From NCBI GenBank assembly GCA_963801505.1, contig CAWDEY010000022.1:62001-126000 (forward strand): DNA of 64,000 bases, read 5' to 3'. The first letter of the stretch is position 1. Each line of letters starts with the position of its first letter. Made by a program: the position numbers and the translations under genes. The stretch is from JAOUFP01 sp963801505 (GTDB lineage Bacteria; Nitrospirota; Thermodesulfovibrionia; Thermodesulfovibrionales; UBA6898). Below are positions 1-6,573 of the stretch, piece by piece. The notes beneath the pieces are model-generated. The model saw nothing but the letters and a program-made list of their open reading frames with translations. It was not told the DNA's origin and ran no database searches.

Positions 1-41
1 TTTGCGACTTCAGCTATTATTTTTGCTTCAAATTCTTCCAT
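1..41 (-). CDS. Start of an unidentified protein, cut by the window edge
   Basis: An ATG at 41-39 on the minus strand opens a frame reading MEEFEAKIIAEVA that runs off the left edge without a stop. No good Shine-Dalgarno sequence precedes it; the region upstream reads AAAGGCAG about 14 nt away. Thirteen residues are too few to assign a family. The stretch from 42 to 324 shows no convincing gene on either strand. Confidence 0.3.
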   Translation of the reverse strand, partial: MEEFEAKIIAEVA

Positions 42-324
42 CGGAATTATTCTGCCTTTAAATGCTTAGAGAGGTCAAGGAAAAAGGCAGGCTTTTTTCT
101 CATTTATAATGGTGCTCATTGATACGCCGATATGATATATAATGGCAGGCAAACCGACTAAAACTCATATCTCATCTGTAAATAAGCATTATCATCTTTA
201 GCAAACTGTCCGAACTGACTTGCCTGGTGACCTTTGCATGCACATGAAAACACATTACCAATACGTTTTTCGTTATTTTTGTCATCGTGTTTCATTCCCT
301 TTTATAGCAACAAGCGACTCTTTT

Positions 325-630
325 TTAAAGACGAACGGAACCCTCAATGAGCTGCTCAAGTGCATCCTGCATAAGACTACATGCCTTAGCAAGCCTTTTA
401 TTGGACAACATATAGTAAGTGTTTACTCCGTCCCGTCTTGCCTTGAGAATCCCCATCATACGCATTAGAGTCAGGTGCTGAGACACGTTTGCCTTTGAGA
501 GGCCGAGTTTTTTGGTTATAGCGCTTACCGTCAGCTCCCCTTCCTTAAGAAGACACAGTATTTCAAGCCTCTTCGGACTCGAAAAGATCTTGCAAAATTC
601 TGCATGAAACTCGACTACTTCTTTCTTCAT
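325..630 (-). CDS. ArsR-family transcriptional repressor (last gene of the SQR operon)
   Basis: A small winged-helix DNA-binding protein of about 101 aa. The recognition helix region reads LGLSKANVSQHLTLMR (about residues 42-57), the usual ArsR/SmtB pattern, followed by the wing. Cysteines are at 13, 26 and 84. Persulfide sensing by Cys pairs is known for the ArsR members SqrR and BigR, and is only inferred here from the neighbouring SQR gene. An in-frame ATG exists at 663, but the ATG at 630 overlaps the SQR stop as ATGA, which fits translational coupling and normal ArsR length. It is the last gene of a minus-strand operon that also begins with an ArsR gene. Confidence 0.85.
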   Translation of the reverse strand: MKKEVVEFHAEFCKIFSSPKRLEILCLLKEGELTVSAITKKLGLSKANVSQHLTLMRMMGILKARRDGVNTYYMLSNKRLAKACSLMQDALEQLIEGSVRL

Positions 631-1814
631 GGCAAATTGCTCAAACCATTCTTCATCTTCCAAAGAAAATATTTCTCAAATGCCGCCTTTCCCCATTTAA
701 ACCTCTTGCCTTCTTTAAAAACCGACTCCTGCCTCGGTGGAAGCACTGGCGCTGCCTTCATGTAGGCTGCTGTATTCCCCATGGACATAAGACACAGCAC
801 ATCGATAGGCGTGTCGGCTGGTGCGGCGCTGCCGCTAATATCCGAGGCAATGGCAAGAGAGGCGGTCTTTGCCATCTTAACAGTCATAAACCCTGTTTTG
901 GGAACACCTGTCGGCACAGGTGTCGGCTCAGGCGGGGCGATTGCAACAGTGACCCCGACCGCAAAGATGTTCTTATACTTCGTATGCCTGTATCTTCCAT
1001 CAACAGGTATGAACCCGCGCGGATTGCCGAGATGGGCCACAGCAGGGACCCCTTTCATGGCAGGTGCAAACATGGAGAGTTTAGAGGGGATCTTCGTCCC
1101 GTCCTTGAGTTTTACTTCGCCCGGCGTGAACTCTTCAACAGCGGCGTTTGCGATTATTTTGATGTCCCTTTTTGCAAACTCGTCTTCCATCATCCTCTTT
1201 GAGTTTCTTAACCCGCCGATGCCGAAATGGCCGATATAGGGCTCAGAGGTCACGAATACGATAGGCACCTTATGTCTCATCTTCAGCCTGCGAAGTTCCG
1301 CGTCGATTTCGAACGCGTATTCATAAGGAGGACCAAAGCAGCTGACTCCCTGGACAGATCCGGTGACAACAGAACCGGGGGATTCAAGGAATCTGTCCCA
1401 GGCTTTTTTAGCCCTCTCCGCCTGATCCAGTGTGAATATGCATTCTGTATGCCCTTTTTCAGGGCCAAGGCCGGGGACCTCTTCAAAGGCCAGATAAGGG
1501 CCGGTCGATATAACGAGGTAGTCATATGGTATTTCTCCTGTTTCCGTTAAAACCTTGGAGGCGTCAGCATCGATGCCCTTTGCCTTCACATGGACAAAAG
1601 ATATACCTTTCCTCTCCAGGATAGGCTTTAAAGACAAAGTAATATCTGCCGCCTTTCTCCAGCCCATCGAAAGCCATGGAAGGGAAGGAATGAAAACAAA
1701 TTTGTCATCGTTGCTTATAACGGTGACATCCGCCTTTTTATTAAGCAGCCTTTTCAGCTCAAAGGCAGCAGTAAGTCCGCCAAAGGAGCCTCCTAAAACA
1801 ACAATTTTCGCCAT
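627..1814 (-). CDS. sqr: Sulfide:quinone oxidoreductase
   Basis: A membrane-associated FAD enzyme of 395 aa that oxidises sulfide to polysulfide or sulfane sulfur and passes electrons to quinone. The N-terminus has the dinucleotide-binding motif VVLGGSFGGLTAA (residues 5-17). All three cysteines expected of SQR are present: C125, C159 (in GVSCFGPPYEYAF) and C341 (in VLCLMSMGN), matching Cys124/156/347 of the Aquifex enzyme. The segment PTGVPKTGFMT (301-311) is also typical. This favours SQR over flavocytochrome c or NADH dehydrogenase 2. It follows three DsrE-superfamily genes in the same operon, which probably accept or carry the sulfane sulfur it makes. Its stop overlaps the start of the downstream ArsR gene. 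Confidence 0.9.
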   Translation of the reverse strand: MAKIVVLGGSFGGLTAAFELKRLLNKKADVTVISNDDKFVFIPSLPWLSMGWRKAADITLSLKPILERKGISFVHVKAKGIDADASKVLTETGEIPYDYLVISTGPYLAFEEVPGLGPEKGHTECIFTLDQAERAKKAWDRFLESPGSVVTGSVQGVSCFGPPYEYAFEIDAELRRLKMRHKVPIVFVTSEPYIGHFGIGGLRNSKRMMEDEFAKRDIKIIANAAVEEFTPGEVKLKDGTKIPSKLSMFAPAMKGVPAVAHLGNPRGFIPVDGRYRHTKYKNIFAVGVTVAIAPPEPTPVPTGVPKTGFMTVKMAKTASLAIASDISGSAAPADTPIDVLCLMSMGNTAAYMKAAPVLPPRQESVFKEGKRFKWGKAAFEKYFLWKMKNGLSNLP

Positions 1815-1831
1815 GTCATCCTCCCCTATTT

Positions 1832-2155
1832 TTATCTTGTAGGGAGCAATTCATGAATTGCCCTTACATTTAGAACATGCCCAGTTACTTTGTCATTTTT
1901 GACTATCAGGTCAATGAGGCCGTCATAATTGATCTCCTGTATGTCCTTGCGATCCTCAGTTGACAGACCTCTTAACCGCTTGTCGTCTTCAAGCGCATAG
2001 GCTGTGCCTGTAAATTCCGTGTCTTTGAGTTTCTGCCCCTGTGTGAAATAAACGCCGTTTTGCAAAAAAACAATTTCAGCAGACATATCACGAGCAAATT
2101 TTACTCCCCTCTTGCCCTCAGGTGTATCAGGGGCGCTTTTAATAATTACGAGCAT
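1832..2155 (-). CDS. DsrH/TusB-like DsrE-superfamily protein, lacking cysteine
   Basis: A small cytoplasmic protein (107 aa) that reads like the DsrH/TusB member of the DsrE superfamily: a hydrophobic first strand (MLVIIKSAPD), then a segment with FLQNGVYF, where DsrH/TusB proteins carry their Q-D/N-G-V element. DsrH-type proteins normally have a sulfur-carrying Cys; this one contains no cysteine at all, so it may be a structural subunit. A Shine-Dalgarno-like AAGGTGG precedes the ATG. It lies between the DsrF-like gene and sqr, with short gaps, consistent with an EFH-type sulfur-transfer complex. Confidence 0.7.
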   Translation of the reverse strand: MLVIIKSAPDTPEGKRGVKFARDMSAEIVFLQNGVYFTQGQKLKDTEFTGTAYALEDDKRLRGLSTEDRKDIQEINYDGLIDLIVKNDKVTGHVLNVRAIHELLPTR

Positions 2156-2164
2156 GTTTCCACC

Positions 2165-2518
2165 TTAAAAAATCATTGTTGTATCTGAATTGCTCATAAT
2201 GTCGGCAATCTCAGAGCTGTTTACGATTCTGACACCTTCTGCAAGATCATTGCTCTCAAGGTGCTCTTCTTCCATGGATGCCTTGTCCGCATATACTTCC
2301 GCACCCATATCAATGCAATCAATAATGCCGGATTCCATATTGAGATATTCCGTTGACTCCGTATTCTGCCCCTTTTTTGCAGTATTTACCCCTCCGTCAA
2401 CAAGTATAAGTTTTACTGAAAAGTCTTCAGTAATTCCTCCAAGGGAATGACGGATTGCCTCGGATGCATCAACAGTGCCGTACGGCGGTCTTCTCAGGAT
2501 TATGCATATGCTGCCCAT
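2165..2518 (-). CDS. DsrF/TusC-like DsrE-superfamily protein
   Basis: A DsrE-superfamily protein of 117 aa. It opens with MGSICIILRRPPYG, the first beta strand and loop typical of TusC/DsrF, then LILVDGGVNTAKKGQN (about 37-52), the region that in this family contacts the partner subunit. Cysteines are at 5 and 68. It sits 8 nt downstream of the TGA-containing DsrE gene and just upstream of the DsrH-like gene, giving the order E-F-H found in dsrEFH and tusDCB operons. The role in sulfane-sulfur relay is inferred from that order and from the neighbouring sqr. A GGAGGGC stretch precedes the ATG. Confidence 0.75.
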   Translation of the reverse strand: MGSICIILRRPPYGTVDASEAIRHSLGGITEDFSVKLILVDGGVNTAKKGQNTESTEYLNMESGIIDCIDMGAEVYADKASMEEEHLESNDLAEGVRIVNSSEIADIMSNSDTTMIF

Positions 2519-2526
2519 GGGCCCTC

Positions 2527-2871
2527 CTATACACCGAAGTTGAGAAATAAAGGTTTTGTCTTGATAACATTGAAGAGTCCTTTAAGCGAACTCATCTCTC
2601 CGCCTTCAACAGAGTCTTCACCCGCCAGACCGCGAGCTTTCATGCAACCCGTTCATATATCGACTTTGAGACCCCTGCCCACGAGATCTTCCAGGGCTGA
2701 CAGTGACTGAGGAACCTGCCCTTTGACCAGGGAGAAGACCCCGTCACCGGAGGCAACCAGTCTGACCTTCTGGCCCTTTCTTAAGGCGGCATCTGCAAGC
2801 TTAATAATTGTGTGTGTGTTCTCAAAGCTGTACGGCGTTGTCGACAGAAACATCACTATTTCCTTTTGCAC
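2527..2871 (-). CDS. DsrE/TusD-like sulfurtransferase with in-frame TGA, probable selenoprotein
   Basis: The frame opens at GTG 2871 (AGGAGG five nt upstream; an ATG follows at 2853) and is interrupted by TGA at 2655-2653. After the TGA the same frame continues 42 codons to a TAG at 2529-2527, giving 114 residues, a normal DsrE length. The interruption falls in KVDI-U73-TGCMKARGL, exactly where this family has the nucleophilic Cys of a CxxC motif, so reading TGA as selenocysteine restores U73xxC76. The upstream part (ADAALRKGQKVRLVASGDGVF) is typical DsrE. A candidate SECIS hairpin with loop GGUCUG lies 16-33 nt after the TGA. DsrE-like selenoproteins are known from surveys of bacterial selenoproteomes; assignment here is by sequence only. 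If not recoded, the product would be 72 aa and lack the active site. Confidence 0.75.
2620..2637 (-). other. Candidate bacterial SECIS element for the DsrE TGA codon
   Basis: In the mRNA, arms GCUCGC and GCGGGU (six pairs, two of them G-U) enclose the loop GGUCUG. The hairpin begins 16 nt after the UGA and its loop begins 22 nt after it. Bacterial SECIS elements lie within the coding region shortly after UGA and need a G-containing apical loop; that of E. coli fdhF reads AGGUCU. The stem is short and weak, so the match of loop and distance is the main support. Confidence 0.6.
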
Positions 2872-2897
2872 GGCATCCTCCTTCCAGTAATTAAAAC

Positions 2898-3218
2898 TTA
2901 AAAAGTTAAGACCCTGTCGCTTTCCTTCACTAAAGTGTGCATATCTTTCATGGTGGAGAGGCGACAAGTTTCCGTTTCACTCATATCCCTAATCTTCAGG
3001 CATGTACCGCAGGCCAATACCTTGCCGCCGGCAGCGATAAAATCTTTGATCTGCTGTGTCACCGCGAATTTTTACGTGTCAAGAGATTCGGCTTCAACCC
3101 CTCTCCCTGTGAGGAAGACCTTTACTGTATCTCCGGCCTTCAAAGAAAAATTACCAAACCTGAACGCGTTCCATACTGTCTCTGGGTCATTGGAATAAAT
3201 AATAATTCCTGTCTTCAT
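2898..3218 (-). pseudogene. DsrE-family protein with a premature TAA at codon 49
   Basis: The frame starts at ATG 3218, whose A is shared with the TGA of the upstream ArsR gene, and has AGGAGG at good spacing. It encodes a DsrE-type fold (MKTGIIIYSNDPETVW, then VKVFLTGRGVEAESLDT) but meets TAA at 3074-3072. The same frame continues KFAVTQQIKDFIAAGGKVLACGTC and ends at TAA 2900-2898, for a total of 106 codons. The conserved CGTC motif (C70, C73) lies after the stop. A single G-to-T change from GAA would give this TAA. It could be a recent nonsense mutation, a sequence error, or a site of readthrough; TAA does not encode selenocysteine, so recoding as in the next gene is not expected. Confidence 0.7.
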
Positions 3219-3571
3219 CAATTCCTCCTGTCACCGGGATATTTGCCCTTCTTGGTCACCGGACAACATGCAGGGCCCGGCAAATCCTCTTCATAGACTT
3301 TTTTGATTACCTCAATAAGATCAGGTATCATGGGGTCTCTGAGAAAGTAGCACCTGAGCCTGCCGTCAACAAAGTAATCAATTATCCTGTATCTTCTAAG
3401 GAGGGACAAATGCTGGGAAACATTCGGCTGGCTTATCTCAAGAAACTCCTCAAAGTCGCTGACACACTTTACACCCTTAATGAGTTCTTCAAGTATCTTT
3501 ATCCTCACAGGGTGGCTGATAATCTTTAAAACTTCTATTTTATTATCTATAACATTATCTGAGTCAGACAT
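3218..3571 (-). CDS. ArsR-family repressor heading the SQR operon
   Basis: A winged-helix repressor of about 117 aa. The helix-turn-helix reads FLEISQPNVSQHLSLLRRY and the wing DGRLRCYFL. The C-terminus carries GPACCPVTKKG, a vicinal Cys pair. I chose ATG 3571 because GGAGG at 3581-3577 lies five nt before it; the upstream ATG at 3583 contains this ribosome-binding site. It is the first gene of the minus-strand sulfide operon, and its stop overlaps the start of the next gene. A perfect inverted repeat across its promoter suggests autoregulation. A sulfide or persulfide signal is inferred from the target genes; metals cannot be excluded. Confidence 0.85.
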   Translation of the reverse strand: MSDSDNVIDNKIEVLKIISHPVRIKILEELIKGVKCVSDFEEFLEISQPNVSQHLSLLRRYRIIDYFVDGRLRCYFLRDPMIPDLIEVIKKVYEEDLPGPACCPVTKKGKYPGDRRN

Positions 3572-3597
3572 CATATCCTCCATCTTAATAGAATTTC

Positions 3598-3633
3598 ATA
3601 TGCAAATATAACAATGTTTGCATATATTGTCAA
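3598..3633 (-). promoter_or_regulatory. Sigma70-type promoter with overlapping ArsR operator
   Basis: On the minus strand TTGACA (3633-3628) and TATATT (3610-3605) are separated by exactly 17 nt. A perfect 9-bp inverted repeat, ATATGCAAA at 3598-3606 and TTTGCATAT at 3617-3625, covers the -10 box and part of the spacer. A repressor bound here would block RNA polymerase. It lies just upstream of the first ArsR gene and is the obvious control point for the sqr operon. Confidence 0.75.
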
Positions 3634-3746
3634 GAAGTTCTACCCCAACATAGCAAGTGACTTAACAGAACACTTAATTCATTCCTTAAAATTCTTTACC
3701 AGCCCGGCATGTTATACTATAGGTATAAAGGTAAGGAGGATAACAA

Positions 3747-3923
3747 ATGTCCACATTGGATAACTTATATAATGCACTGACGAAAAAAGTACAATTAGCA
3801 AACAAGGATATTACAAGGGAAATAGTCGAGGATTGGGTCGGAAATGCCGGTTATAAGGCCCAGCAAATAGCCTTCATGTCTGTAGCTCTGAGCGAGCTGG
3901 AAATGCGGAAAATATACGCCTGA
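3747..3923 (+). CDS. Small protein of unknown function (58 aa)
   Basis: ATG at 3747 follows AAGGAGG by a suitable distance and opens a 58-codon frame ending in TGA at 3921. The product (MSTLDNLYNALTKK... SELEMRKIYA) is helical, soluble and without cysteine. It is divergent from the sqr operon and is followed 45 nt later by another hypothetical gene on the same strand. The strong ribosome-binding site and amphipathic composition support a real gene. I do not recognise a family. Confidence 0.55.
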   Translation: MSTLDNLYNALTKKVQLANKDITREIVEDWVGNAGYKAQQIAFMSVALSELEMRKIYA

Positions 3924-3968
3924 AGAAATGGTTGGAGATATACTTCAGTTAGCTTACCCGGACAATTA

Positions 3969-4277
3969 ATGAAAAGGAAGAAAACAGCACATTTCTCGGT
4001 TGAGGACATTATCAGGAATGAGTTCAGAAAACATCTTAGCAGGGGAACTATCGGCAAGGACGCTAATGGTTTACTGTGGGCTTACGGTGTAATCCTGAAA
4101 GAATCTCTCTACTGTGTTGAAGTGATCAGTATAGACCTGGAGACCCATAAGACAGAACGGATAAAGGACAAAGAAAGATCATATGAGCAAAGGGAAGATG
4201 CAAACGCATACATAACGAGACTGATAAAGGAAATCCTTCCGACGGATTCACACACTGCAAAAACCAATGCGCTATAG
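3969..4277 (+). CDS. Hypothetical protein (102 aa)
   Basis: A 102-aa basic protein starting MKRKKTAHFSVEDIIRNEFRKHL, with a central strand-rich part (LLWAYGVILKESLYCVEVISIDLETHK) and a charged helical end. No signal peptide or membrane segment is visible and I do not recognise the family. The start has no clear Shine-Dalgarno sequence. It lies 45 nt after the 58-aa gene on the same strand, so the two may form a small operon. A promoter for a candidate small RNA begins 27 nt after its stop. Confidence 0.5.
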   Translation: MKRKKTAHFSVEDIIRNEFRKHLSRGTIGKDANGLLWAYGVILKESLYCVEVISIDLETHKTERIKDKERSYEQREDANAYITRLIKEILPTDSHTAKTNAL

Positions 4278-4304
4278 CATTCCTGCCAGAGAAAAAAATG
4301 ACTC

Positions 4305-4333
4305 TTGACAATCACCCGGAACAGGAGTAACTT
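4305..4333 (+). promoter_or_regulatory. Sigma70-type promoter for the candidate small RNA
   Basis: A consensus -35 box TTGACA (4305-4310) is followed after 17 nt by TAACTT (4328-4333), a weak -10 match. Transcription would begin near 4341, at the 5' end of the long inverted repeat described next. No protein gene follows on this strand for 750 nt, so the promoter most likely serves an RNA. Confidence 0.5.
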
Positions 4334-4340
4334 AAAATCA

Positions 4341-4494
4341 GGAGCGGCCTACCAAGTGGTGGTCTTGCTCTTCTCAACTCAGCAAAAAGGTTTTTAGGTC
4401 GCAGGACGTAAAGTACAGACGTAAAAGTCTCAAGCTGTATGTCTCAAGATGTTCAAACCGCTGAGAATGAGGAGTAGCAAACACCACTTTTTTA
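4341..4494 (+). ncRNA. Candidate rod-shaped small RNA, 6S-like in architecture
   Basis: Two segments, 4354-4383 and 4460-4489, pair over nearly their full length: AAGTGGTG with CACCACTT, TTGCT with AGCAA, CTTCTCA with TGAGGAG and CTCAGC with GCTGAG, separated by small bulges. The 76-nt apical part contains a further hairpin (TACAG / CTGTA). The 3' arm runs into TTTTTTATT, as in a rho-independent end. A TTGACA promoter precedes it. Length (about 150 nt) and rod shape resemble 6S RNA, but I could not match a conserved 6S sequence, so the identity is a guess. A transposon-derived palindrome is the main alternative. Confidence 0.5.
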
Positions 4495-4539
4495 TTGCGC
4501 GGTGTACGGTCTGCAGTTATATAAAAGTAGAATGCTGAA

Positions 4540-4749
4540 TTACTTTACGGTAATACTATGGCCGTCAAATTCAACAACCTGGCCGGCGCGTATTTTACAG
4601 CGTTTGCGCAATTCCACATTGCCGTCGACCTTGACCAGACCTTCAGCAATCACAACCTTGGCCATGCCCCCGCTTTCGCATAACCCTTTAACCTTCAAAA
4701 GGTTATTCAACTCAATAAACTCCCTGCCCTCTAAACTAAACTCTTCCAT
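4540..4749 (-). CDS. Small S4-domain RNA-binding protein (YbcJ type)
   Basis: A 69-aa protein made of one S4 RNA-binding fold: EFIELNNLLKVKGLCESGGMAKVVIAEGLVKVDG followed by ELRKRCKIRAGQVVEF. This matches the stand-alone S4 proteins of the YbcJ/COG2501 group, which bind structured RNA, and the length is right. It is convergent with the candidate small RNA upstream on the other strand. GGAGAATCC lies just before the ATG. The RNA target is unknown. Confidence 0.85.
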   Translation of the reverse strand: MEEFSLEGREFIELNNLLKVKGLCESGGMAKVVIAEGLVKVDGNVELRKRCKIRAGQVVEFDGHSITVK

Positions 4750-5097
4750 GGATTCTCCTTTAAATTCAGCTCATCATGACTGAATAGCATTCATATTAAT
4801 ATAGATCGTACGCATATCTTCGTCCTTTGTTAGATGTCATTCCGTAGCTTCACCTTCAGGATATCTTTCAGCCGTGTAATGCCGGTTTGAGGCAAATCTC
4901 GCATCGTCGGTCTTTGCATTCGGCACAACTATCCACTGCAAGGAATCAATCTCTCTCTCAAGCTAATCAGCATATCAGAAAGATTGCCGGACTAAGTCCA
5001 GGAGTGACGCACACCATGGAACGATCAGATTGATGCACTAAATAGTACAAGTCCCGTTGCACCCTCCATTTCTCCCCATATTTTGCTATTATGAATC
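4750..5097 (+). other. Intergenic stretch with possible gene remnant
   Basis: No intact gene is seen. On the minus strand a 43-codon open stretch ending near 4837 reads LEREIDSLQWIVVPNAKTDD and onward with protein-like composition, but it has an in-frame stop immediately upstream and no good start. It may be the tail of a decayed gene. Nothing else stands out. Confidence 0.25.
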
Positions 5098-6573
5098 ATG
5101 CACGTTATGTTCAGCTACAGAAAGACATTTTATATCGCTGTTACCCTCTTCTGGCTCGTTACGATGGGTATGCTCATGCAAAGGCACTACGGGACCTTCC
5201 ATCTTTCAGGCAGGTTTTCAGGCCCGGTCCTTCAGAGTTCATTCACTCCTTCAGATATTTCTGAAGAGCAGTGGATGGGGGTTTACCTTAATGGTGAAAA
5301 GATTGGATACCTGTCCCGGAAAATATCTCCGACTCCAGATGGTTATACCATGGATGAGGCCTTCAGGGTAAAAATGATCGTTATGGGCGAGGAGAAGGAC
5401 ATAGAAACGCTTTTAAACGCGGCCCTCGATAGAAGCCTGAAGCTCCTGTTATTCACAGCAAAGCTCAAGGCTGATGTTGATATCGAACTTTCAGGCAATG
5501 TTAAGGGCAATGACCTTTATCTTACGATCAATTCCTCAGGCGTGAAAACCACAAAGGAGATACATCTAAGCAAGGTACCCACTTTGAACGGCCCTGCTAT
5601 AACAGGAATGCTCAGGGGACTGAAGCCTGGAGACAAAATCAGCGTTCCTGTATTTGACCCGACTTTAATAGGTGTTGAAGATCTTGAGTTAAAAGTCGCT
5701 GCAAAAGAAAAAATAATGTCCCTGGGGAAGATGCAGGAGACATATAAAGTAAATGGGAATATGAAGGGCATTGAGTTCAGTACGTGGATTACAGAGAGTG
5801 GAGAGGTCCTTAGAGAAGAAAGCCCTATGGGATTTCTACTTGTCAAGGAAACCAAAAATGACGCCCTTAAGATCGCGAGGCCTTCGCTTGATCTAATTTC
5901 ACAGGCTGCTGTGCCCTTTAAAATTAAGCTCCCTCCTGATGTCTCCTATCTGAAGGTACGCGTCACCGGCATTTCCTTCAAGGGGCTTGAACTGGACGGT
6001 GGAAGGCAGAAACTTACAGGAGACGTACTTGAGATAAACAAAGAGATCATTGACAAAAGGCTGAAAACACAGAATACGGAATTCAGGGGAAGTGCCTTTG
6101 ATGAATACCTCAAAGACACAATCTTCATCCAGTCAAAAGACCCTCAGATCAAGGCCCTTGCAAGGGAGATCACAAAGGATGAAAAAGACACGATTATTGC
6201 TGCGCGGCTGATTTATGACTGGGTATACATAAACATTAAAAAGGTGCCGACGACCAGCATCCCGATGGCCAAAGACGTGCTGAGGACGAAAAGGGGCGAC
6301 TGCAATGAACACACTACCCTATTTACCGCCCTGGCCCGTGCCGCAGGGATACCCGCAAAGATTGCGGTGGGCCTGACCTATAAGGACGGCTTTTTCTATT
6401 ACCATGCATGGCCTGAGATCTATGCAGGGAAGTGGATAGCTGTTGATCCTACCCTGGGCCAGTTCCCTGCTGATGCCGGTCATATCAGACTAATCGCAGG
6501 AGACCTGGACAGGCAGATACAGATCCTCCCTGTGATCAATAAAATTCATATTGAGGGACTGGAGTACCGATGA
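5098..6573 (+). CDS. Transglutaminase-like cysteine protease-fold protein, membrane-anchored
   Basis: A 491-aa protein with an N-terminal signal anchor (about residues 10-27, FYIAVTLFWLVTMGMLM), a long beta-rich extracytoplasmic part, and a C-terminal transglutaminase-like domain. The catalytic triad is visible: C402 in TKRGDCNEHTTLFTALARAAGIP, H436 in YYHAWPEIY and D450 in WIAVDPTLGQ. Bacterial proteins of this type are usually periplasmic proteases or amidases acting on protein or peptidoglycan; the substrate is unknown. Its TGA overlaps the ATG of a downstream ABC ATPase gene (ATGA), so the two are probably cotranslated and may serve one export process. The start lacks a clear Shine-Dalgarno sequence and could be the ATG nine nt later. 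Confidence 0.8.
   Translation: MHVMFSYRKTFYIAVTLFWLVTMGMLMQRHYGTFHLSGRFSGPVLQSSFTPSDISEEQWMGVYLNGEKIGYLSRKISPTPDGYTMDEAFRVKMIVMGEEKDIETLLNAALDRSLKLLLFTAKLKADVDIELSGNVKGNDLYLTINSSGVKTTKEIHLSKVPTLNGPAITGMLRGLKPGDKISVPVFDPTLIGVEDLELKVAAKEKIMSLGKMQETYKVNGNMKGIEFSTWITESGEVLREESPMGFLLVKETKNDALKIARPSLDLISQAAVPFKIKLPPDVSYLKVRVTGISFKGLELDGGRQKLTGDVLEINKEIIDKRLKTQNTEFRGSAFDEYLKDTIFIQSKDPQIKALAREITKDEKDTIIAARLIYDWVYINIKKVPTTSIPMAKDVLRTKRGDCNEHTTLFTALARAAGIPAKIAVGLTYKDGFFYYHAWPEIYAGKWIAVDPTLGQFPADAGHIRLIAGDLDRQIQILPVINKIHIEGLEYR

Noticed and set aside
42..324. Possible promoter-like and coding signals near the left edge, including an 82-aa frame from 220
   Set aside because: The frame is the antisense shadow of the ArsR gene and the TATAAT-like stretch lacks a spaced -35 box.
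3072..3074. TAA in the first DsrE gene considered as recoded
   Set aside because: TAA does not specify selenocysteine or pyrrolysine and the position corresponds to an ordinary Glu/Asp, not to the catalytic Cys.
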